Of a stretch of 11,061 nt of DNA, positions 7,318-11,061 are shown piece after piece. Source of the stretch: Acetobacteraceae bacterium (lineage in GTDB: Bacteria; Pseudomonadota; Alphaproteobacteria; Acetobacterales; Acetobacteraceae); NCBI GenBank assembly GCA_947478535.1, contig CANJXD010000150.1, forward strand, positions 1 to 11,061, given 5' to 3'. The notes beneath the pieces were generated by a model, which searched no databases, was not told the DNA's origin, and saw only the letters and a program-made list of their open reading frames with translations. Position 1 is the first letter of the stretch. Each line of letters opens with the position of its first letter. The position numbers and the translations under genes were made by a program.

Positions 7318-8277
7318 ATGGGGCTACCCGCCGAATTCGAGGTGATCGCGCGCCATTTCCGGCCACTGGCCGGGGAAGGCGCGCTCGATCTTGGCGATGA
7401 CGCGGCGGTGCTCACGCCGCCGCCGGGGCGGGACCTGGTGCTGGCCGCCGATGCCATGGTGGCCGGCGTGCATTTCCTGCCCGATGACCCGCCGGAGACG
7501 ATCGGGCGGAAGCTGTTAAGGGTGAATCTTTCGGACCTCGCCGCGATGGGCGCGGCACCGCTGGGCTACCTCATGACCTGTGGCTTTTCGCGCGGAACCG
7601 GCGATGACTGGATCGCGGCCTTCGCGCGCGGGCTGGGGCAAGACCAAGCGGAATTCGGCCTTTCGGTCCTTGGCGGCGATACGGTGGTGACGCCGGGGCC
7701 AGCCACCTTTTCGCTGACCATCCTCGGCCATGTCGCCCCTGGCGCGGCGTTGCGGCGGGTCGGGGCGCGGCCCGGCGATGATGTCTGGGTCAGCGGGACG
7801 ATCGGCGATGGGGCGCTCGGGCTGTTGGCGCTGACGGGACGGCTGGCGCCGAACCCGCATCTCGCGCGGCGCTATCGGCTGCCGGAGCCGCGGCTTTCGC
7901 TGGGCCTGGCCCTGGCGGGCATCGCGCGGGCGGCGATGGATGTCTCCGATGGCCTGGTGCAGGACCTCGGCCACCTCGCGCGGGCGGCGGGCTGCGGGGC
8001 GCTGGTCCGGGCCGATGCCGTGCCGCTTTCGGCCCCGGCACGGGCAGCCCTGGAGGCCGACCCGGGCCTGCTGGCGCGCATCCTGGCCGGCGGGGATGAC
8101 TATGAACTGATCTTCGCCGCCGATCCCGCCGATGCGCCGCGCGTGCAGCAGGCCAGCGCGGTGGCGGGGGTGACGGTGACGCGGATCGGGTGCTTCATGG
8201 CGGGCGAAGGCGTCCGGGTTCAGGATGCCTCGGGCAATGGCGTTCCATTGCCCCAGGGGGGATGGAGTCACTTCTGA
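7318..8277 (+). CDS. thiL: Thiamine-monophosphate kinase
   Basis: ThiL phosphorylates thiamine monophosphate to the active cofactor thiamine diphosphate using ATP. It belongs to the PurM/SelD-like ATP-binding superfamily. The 319 residues show LGDDAAVL (25-32), ADAMVAGVHF (44-53) and LLRVNLSDLAAMGAAPLGYL (66-85). LGGDTV (118-123), VSGTIGDGALGLL (158-170), AMDVSDGLVQDLGHL (206-220) and GGDDYELIF (258-266) follow. The repeated Asp-rich motifs are those that coordinate Mg-ATP in the family. It begins 3 bases after nusB. The GAGG at 7313-7316 is too close to be an ideal ribosome site, so translational coupling is likely. The stop overlaps the transporter start as TGATG. Confidence 0.95.
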   Translation: MGLPAEFEVIARHFRPLAGEGALDLGDDAAVLTPPPGRDLVLAADAMVAGVHFLPDDPPETIGRKLLRVNLSDLAAMGAAPLGYLMTCGFSRGTGDDWIAAFARGLGQDQAEFGLSVLGGDTVVTPGPATFSLTILGHVAPGAALRRVGARPGDDVWVSGTIGDGALGLLALTGRLAPNPHLARRYRLPEPRLSLGLALAGIARAAMDVSDGLVQDLGHLARAAGCGALVRADAVPLSAPARAALEADPGLLARILAGGDDYELIFAADPADAPRVQQASAVAGVTVTRIGCFMAGEGVRVQDASGNGVPLPQGGWSHF

Positions 8278-9455
8278 TGGATCGCGCCGAGGCGCAGATG
8301 AAGCGCGACGTCTGGCTGCTGTTTTTCTGCCAGGCGCTGATGAATGCCTCCGTGGTCGGCCAGGTCACGATGTCCGCGCTGATCGGCTACAGCCTCGCCG
8401 AGGATAAGGCGCTGGCGACCTTGCCGATGGGGTTGCAGATGGTGGCGACGATGGCCGCCTCGATCCCCGCCGGCATCATCTTCTCACGGCTTGGGCGGCG
8501 CGCCGGCTTCATGCTGGGGGCCTGCGCCTCGCTGGTCGGCGGCATCGTCTTCGCCGCCGGCATCTACCAGCACAGCTTCTGGCTCTATGTCGCGGGCGGG
8601 CTGCCGGCGGGGCTCGGCTTCGGCATCGCCCAGCATTACCGCTTCGCGGCGAGCGAGGTTGCCTCTCCGGCCTATCGGCCGCGCGCCATTTCGCTGGTGA
8701 TGGCCGGCGGCGTGCTGTCGGCCATCGTGGGGCCGGAGGTGGTGAAGCACTCGAAGGACATGGTGGAGCCGTTCCTGTTCCTCGGCACCTACCTGATCCT
8801 GGCGCTGCTGCCGATGGTCTGCATGGTGCTGCTGTCCATCGTCCGCCTGCCGCCGCCGCCCGCCCGGCAGGTGAGCCCGACGCCGGTGATGGACATCGTC
8901 CGCCGCCCTGCCTTCCTGGCCGCGGCGCTCACGGCTGCGGTCGCCTATGGCACGATGAACCTGGTGATGACCTCGACGCCGCTCGAGATGATGGCCTGCG
9001 GCTTCGCTGTGACGGCGAGTGCGACGGTGATCCAGGCGCATGCCGTGGCGATGTTCGCGCCCGGCTTCTTCACGGGGCGGCTGATCGCGCGCTTCGGGGC
9101 GAAGCGGATCGTGACCATCGGCGCGCTGCTGAATGTCGCCTGCGTCGGCGTGGCGATGATGGGGGAGGAATTCGTTCACTTCACCGCGGCGCTGATCCTG
9201 CTCGGCCTCGGCTGGAACTTCATGTTCGTCGGCGCGACGACAATGCTGGCGCTGTCCCACACGGCGGAGGAACGGGTGCGGGCGCAGACGGCGAATGACT
9301 TCATCGTCTTCGGCACCGTCGCCTGCACCGCCATGGGGTCCGGCGCCATCCACGCCGCGGCGGGGTGGTATGTGCTGAACCTGCTGCTGCTGCCGGCGCT
9401 GTTCTTCGCGCTGGTGTTGACCCTCTGGCCGCGACAGGTGCCGCGCCTGGCCTGA
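8277..9455 (+). CDS. MFS transporter, substrate unknown
   Basis: A 392-residue, strongly hydrophobic inner-membrane protein with about 11-12 predicted membrane segments. The first starts near WLLFFCQALM (13-22). The loop between segments 2 and 3 carries FSRLGRRAGF (69-78), a degenerate MFS motif A. The corresponding second-half loop has GRLIARFGAKRIV (267-279), supporting a two-bundle MFS fold. The two halves are joined by a cytoplasmic Pro-rich linker (LPPPPARQVSPTPV, 191-204). ATG 8277 was chosen because it overlaps the thiL TGA and GGAG at 8264-8267 is 9 bases upstream; the frame is open further upstream inside thiL. As the last gene of a riboflavin operon it may move a flavin, a vitamin precursor or another metabolite. 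That is context inference. Drug efflux or sugar transport cannot be excluded from sequence. Confidence 0.85.
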   Translation: MDRAEAQMKRDVWLLFFCQALMNASVVGQVTMSALIGYSLAEDKALATLPMGLQMVATMAASIPAGIIFSRLGRRAGFMLGACASLVGGIVFAAGIYQHSFWLYVAGGLPAGLGFGIAQHYRFAASEVASPAYRPRAISLVMAGGVLSAIVGPEVVKHSKDMVEPFLFLGTYLILALLPMVCMVLLSIVRLPPPPARQVSPTPVMDIVRRPAFLAAALTAAVAYGTMNLVMTSTPLEMMACGFAVTASATVIQAHAVAMFAPGFFTGRLIARFGAKRIVTIGALLNVACVGVAMMGEEFVHFTAALILLGLGWNFMFVGATTMLALSHTAEERVRAQTANDFIVFGTVACTAMGSGAIHAAAGWYVLNLLLLPALFFALVLTLWPRQVPRLA

Positions 9456-9475
9456 CGCCCCGCCCCCGCGCTGGA

Positions 9476-9952
9476 TCAGCCGCCCGAGGTGCCGCCATAC
9501 CCCGGCGCCCCGCCGGCAGGCCCACCCGCGCCGCCGGCCCCGCCCAGACCGCCGGTGCCGCCACTGCTGCCGGACCCGCCACTTCCGCCAGCACCGCCGG
9601 GCGCGCCATGCCCGCCAGCCCCACCGATTCCACCGGCACCGCTCGGCGCGCCATGGCCGCCGGCCCCGCCGATTCCACCGGCACCGCCTGGTGCGCCTTG
9701 GCCACCCGCGCCGCCGGCGCCGCCGGGGCTCGTTTCGCCGCCCTGGCTGCCGGTGCCGCCGGAACCGCCGGTCCCGGGCGTGCCGCCGTCACCGCCAGCC
9801 CCACCCATACCAATCAGGTCGCCGGGGTCGCTGCCGCCGCTCCCGAAGATGATCTGTGGGCCGGTGGCGGAGCCGCCCGTCACCGCGTCCAGCGCCGCCA
9901 TGTCCAGCCGCACTGGCGCCGCGAGCCTTGTCTGTTTCGGGTCCATCGCCAT
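9476..9952 (-). CDS. Glycine-rich repeat protein with double-glycine-type leader
   Basis: A 158-residue protein that I do not recognise as a named family. Residues 1-27 read like the leader of double-glycine bacteriocin-type precursors, with LDMAALDAVTGG at 16-27 ending in Gly26-Gly27. Such leaders are removed by C39-peptidase ABC exporters. The rest is overwhelmingly Gly with Ala, Ser, Thr and Pro. It contains no Cys and includes a near-perfect 15-residue tandem repeat (GGAGGIGGAGGHGAP at 89-103, again at 104-118) flanked by degenerate copies. ATG 9952 is preceded on the minus strand by GGAGG (9957-9961) 4 bases away; a second ATG at 9946 would be spaced 10. It is convergent to the transporter, 20 bases between stops. 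The complementary + frame (9489-10028) would be a Pro-rich shadow without these signals. Secretion and function are inferred; no exporter lies in this window. Confidence 0.7.
   Translation of the reverse strand: MAMDPKQTRLAAPVRLDMAALDAVTGGSATGPQIIFGSGGSDPGDLIGMGGAGGDGGTPGTGGSGGTGSQGGETSPGGAGGAGGQGAPGGAGGIGGAGGHGAPSGAGGIGGAGGHGAPGGAGGSGGSGSSGGTGGLGGAGGAGGPAGGAPGYGGTSGG
9600..9689 (-). repeat. Two 45-bp tandem repeats inside the glycine-rich gene
   Basis: Units at 9600-9644 and 9645-9689 both begin GGCGCGCCATG and both contain CCACCGGCACCGC toward the end. They differ at only a few positions. A further degenerate unit starts at about 9690 (GGTGCGCCTTGG). The 45-base period encodes the 15-residue Gly-rich repeat in frame, so the array could expand or contract without shifting the frame. 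Confidence 0.7.
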
Positions 9953-10074
9953 CAGCCCTCCTCGGAGCGCAAGGCGTATCAGAGGGGGTGGCCATGGCGA
10001 AATGCCGTTCTGGCTGTTCCGCCCATAGCAAACGCCTATCGCGCCCGGACAAGCGCCCGGGGCGCGGGCGTGAT

Positions 10075-10097
10075 CGGCCCGCCAGCGCAGCGGGCCG
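10075..10097 (-). terminator. Hairpin just after bamE, possible 3' end
   Basis: CGGCCCGC (10075-10082) pairs with GCGGGCCG (10090-10097) around a 7-base loop, beginning 5 bases past the bamE stop on the minus strand. No T-run follows, so it is not a classical intrinsic terminator. It may protect the bamE mRNA 3' end or separate bamE from the glycine-rich gene. The stem is identical to that at 2886-2909. Confidence 0.4.
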
Positions 10098-10102
10098 CCC
10101 AA

Positions 10103-10681
10103 TCAGCGGCTGGTGGGGGAGGGCGCGCCGACCGTGGTGTTGGCGCCCTGGCCGAGGCCGGGGCCGAGGCGGCCGATATTGCCGAACAGCTGCTGCAACA
10201 GCGTGCGTTCATTCCCTGGGGAGGGGGTGACGCGGCTGACCAGGGCAACGTCGCGCCCATCCTGCTGCCCGAGGCGACGGATCTCCTGCACCGCGCCCCG
10301 GCCATCGAAGATGATCGCGATGGAACGCTGATCTTCCACCGCCAGCGCACGGCCCGGGCGCTGCCGGGTGACACTGCTGAGGTAGTACCAGCTGTTGTCA
10401 TCGAAGGTGCCGGTGGCGGAGGGAGAGCCGAGCAGCGCTTCCACATCCGTCTTGGAGGATACGCCGACCGTAAGCTGGGCCAGCACATCATCCTCCACCG
10501 CATGGCCGCGCATCTGGGCGGGGCTTTCGAACAGCCCCGCGCCGGGTACGGACGGCATTGCGGGCAGCCATGAGCAGCCACCGGTCGAGACCAGTGCCGC
10601 GAGGGCGAGGGCGAGGCCGCCGGCGCGACGAGCGCGGGCAGGGCAGGGCAGGACGTTGACCGGGTGCACAGGGCGCTCCAT
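10103..10681 (-). CDS. bamE: Outer membrane protein assembly factor BamE (lipoprotein)
   Basis: BamE (SmpA/OmlA family) is a lipoprotein of the BAM complex that inserts beta-barrel proteins into the outer membrane. The 192-residue product has a basic N-region, a hydrophobic stretch GGLALALAALVSTGG (21-35) and Cys36 as the likely lipidated residue; the lipobox TGGC is slightly atypical. The BamE domain follows with GVSSKTDVEALLGSPSATGT (73-92), FDDNSWYYLSSVTRQRPGR (93-111) and a C-terminal LLQQLFGNIGRLGPGLG (161-177), typical of alphaproteobacterial members. I give ATG 10681 as start. A GTG at 10669 has a better ribosome site (GGAG 6 bases upstream) and would leave the signal peptide intact. 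The frame stays open back to 10810, but that overlaps the divergent gene. It is divergent from the cytochrome bc1 chaperone gene, a common alphaproteobacterial arrangement. Confidence 0.9.
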   Translation of the reverse strand: MERPVHPVNVLPCPARARRAGGLALALAALVSTGGCSWLPAMPSVPGAGLFESPAQMRGHAVEDDVLAQLTVGVSSKTDVEALLGSPSATGTFDDNSWYYLSSVTRQRPGRALAVEDQRSIAIIFDGRGAVQEIRRLGQQDGRDVALVSRVTPSPGNERTLLQQLFGNIGRLGPGLGQGANTTVGAPSPTSR

Positions 10682-10781
10682 GTGAGGCGGTATTCCACCG
10701 CCACGCGGCGCGGTCAACGGCCGGGCGCGGCCAGGCGGTCCACCGGCCGGTCCACCGGCGCAGTCTTCATCGGAGCAGGGC
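10682..10781. promoter_or_regulatory. bamE / chaperone divergent intergenic region with dyads
   Basis: These 100 bases must hold the start signals of both divergent genes. GGCGGT (10686-10691) and ACCGCC (10697-10702) form an inverted repeat just upstream of the bamE start. CGGTCCACCGGC occurs twice in direct tandem at 10736-10747 and 10748-10759, and each copy has internal CGGT..ACCG symmetry. The shared GGT...ACC arrangement could be an operator or simple local duplication. No clear -35/-10 pair was identified. Confidence 0.4.
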
Positions 10782-11061
10782 ATGGGCCTTCTTGGCCTCT
10801 TCAGGCGCAAGCCGCACGAGCGAGCGGGCTTCGCGCTCTATACGGCGGCGGTCGGCGCGGCGCGGCAACCCGTGCTTTTCGGCCCCGATGGCGTGCCGGA
10901 TACGCTGGATGGCAGGTTCGACCTGGTTTCCTTGCATGTTGCGCTGCTGATCGCGCGGCTGCACCGGGATGCCGATCCGGCCGGGCCGCTGCTCGCCCAG
11001 GCCGTGTTTGACGCGATGTTTGCCGATATGGACATCAACCTCCGTGAAATGGGGGTGAGCG
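10782..11061 (+). CDS. Ubiquinol-cytochrome c chaperone, CBP3 family (partial, 3' end outside window)
   Basis: The first 93 codons are present and open to the window edge. In the family (CBP3/UQCC1-like), the protein assists assembly of the cytochrome b subunit of the bc1 complex at the inner membrane. Recognisable segments are FALYTAAVGAARQPVLFGPDGVPD (17-40), DGRFDLVSLHVALLIARL (43-60) and FDAMFADMDINLREMGVS (76-93), the most conserved part. ATG 10782 has GGAG at 10772-10775 spaced 6 bases upstream. Presence of this gene suggests an organism with a bc1-type respiratory chain. Usual neighbours downstream in alphaproteobacteria (DUF177, plsX, fabH) are outside the window. Confidence 0.9.
   Translation, partial: MGLLGLFRRKPHERAGFALYTAAVGAARQPVLFGPDGVPDTLDGRFDLVSLHVALLIARLHRDADPAGPLLAQAVFDAMFADMDINLREMGVS

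Noticed and set aside
9489..10028. Plus-strand Pro-rich frame (179 codons) opposite the glycine-rich gene
   Set aside because: It is the complement of Gly codons. The minus strand has the ribosome site and the leader motif, while this frame has neither.
9365..10573. Plus-strand 402-codon frame running through the transporter end, glycine-rich gene and bamE
   Set aside because: It crosses three better-supported genes and its sequence is low-complexity shadow.

Overview
The window is G+C-rich (near 70% by eye) from about position 1070 onward. It carries a core gene set typical of an alphaproteobacterium, most likely Rhodospirillales and plausibly an Acetobacteraceae/Roseomonas-like organism. 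The taxonomic call is inferred from the gene order rpiB-glyA-nrdR-ribD..., the divergent bamE / cytochrome bc1 chaperone pair at the right end, and the style of the proteins. No rRNA or tRNA was seen.

Left end (1-768): an A+T-rich stretch (about 32% G+C over the first 360 bases by my count) with a decayed open frame, then about 390 bases of intermediate composition with no convincing gene. This looks like the edge of a foreign or degenerating segment. A small XRE-type helix-turn-helix protein (769-1080) follows and overlaps the start of the core block.

Core block (1073-9455, all + strand): rpiB and glyA overlap at an ATGA. A 187-base gap with two hairpins and a doubtful 48-codon frame follows. 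Then comes a tightly packed run: nrdR, ribD, ribE (riboflavin synthase), ribB with a degenerate RibA-like tail, ribH, nusB, thiL and an MFS transporter. Stops and starts overlap or lie within a few bases of each other from nrdR to the transporter, so this is very probably one operon. It contains the pyrimidine deaminase/reductase, dihydroxybutanone-phosphate synthase, lumazine synthase and riboflavin synthase steps. The only riboflavin step not convincingly encoded is GTP cyclohydrolase II, because the RibA-like domain has lost its zinc cysteines and RQEGRG motif. No RFN/FMN riboswitch was seen. The transporter in last position is a candidate flavin or vitamin-related permease by context only.

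Right end: convergent to the operon is a small minus-strand gene whose product has a bacteriocin-like double-glycine leader motif followed by about 130 residues of glycine-rich repeats. This is the most unusual item in the window. Upstream of it on the minus strand is bamE (outer-membrane assembly lipoprotein). Divergent from bamE is the start of a CBP3-type ubiquinol-cytochrome c chaperone gene, cut by the window end. The 100-base bamE/chaperone intergenic region holds several short dyads and a perfect 12-base tandem duplication.
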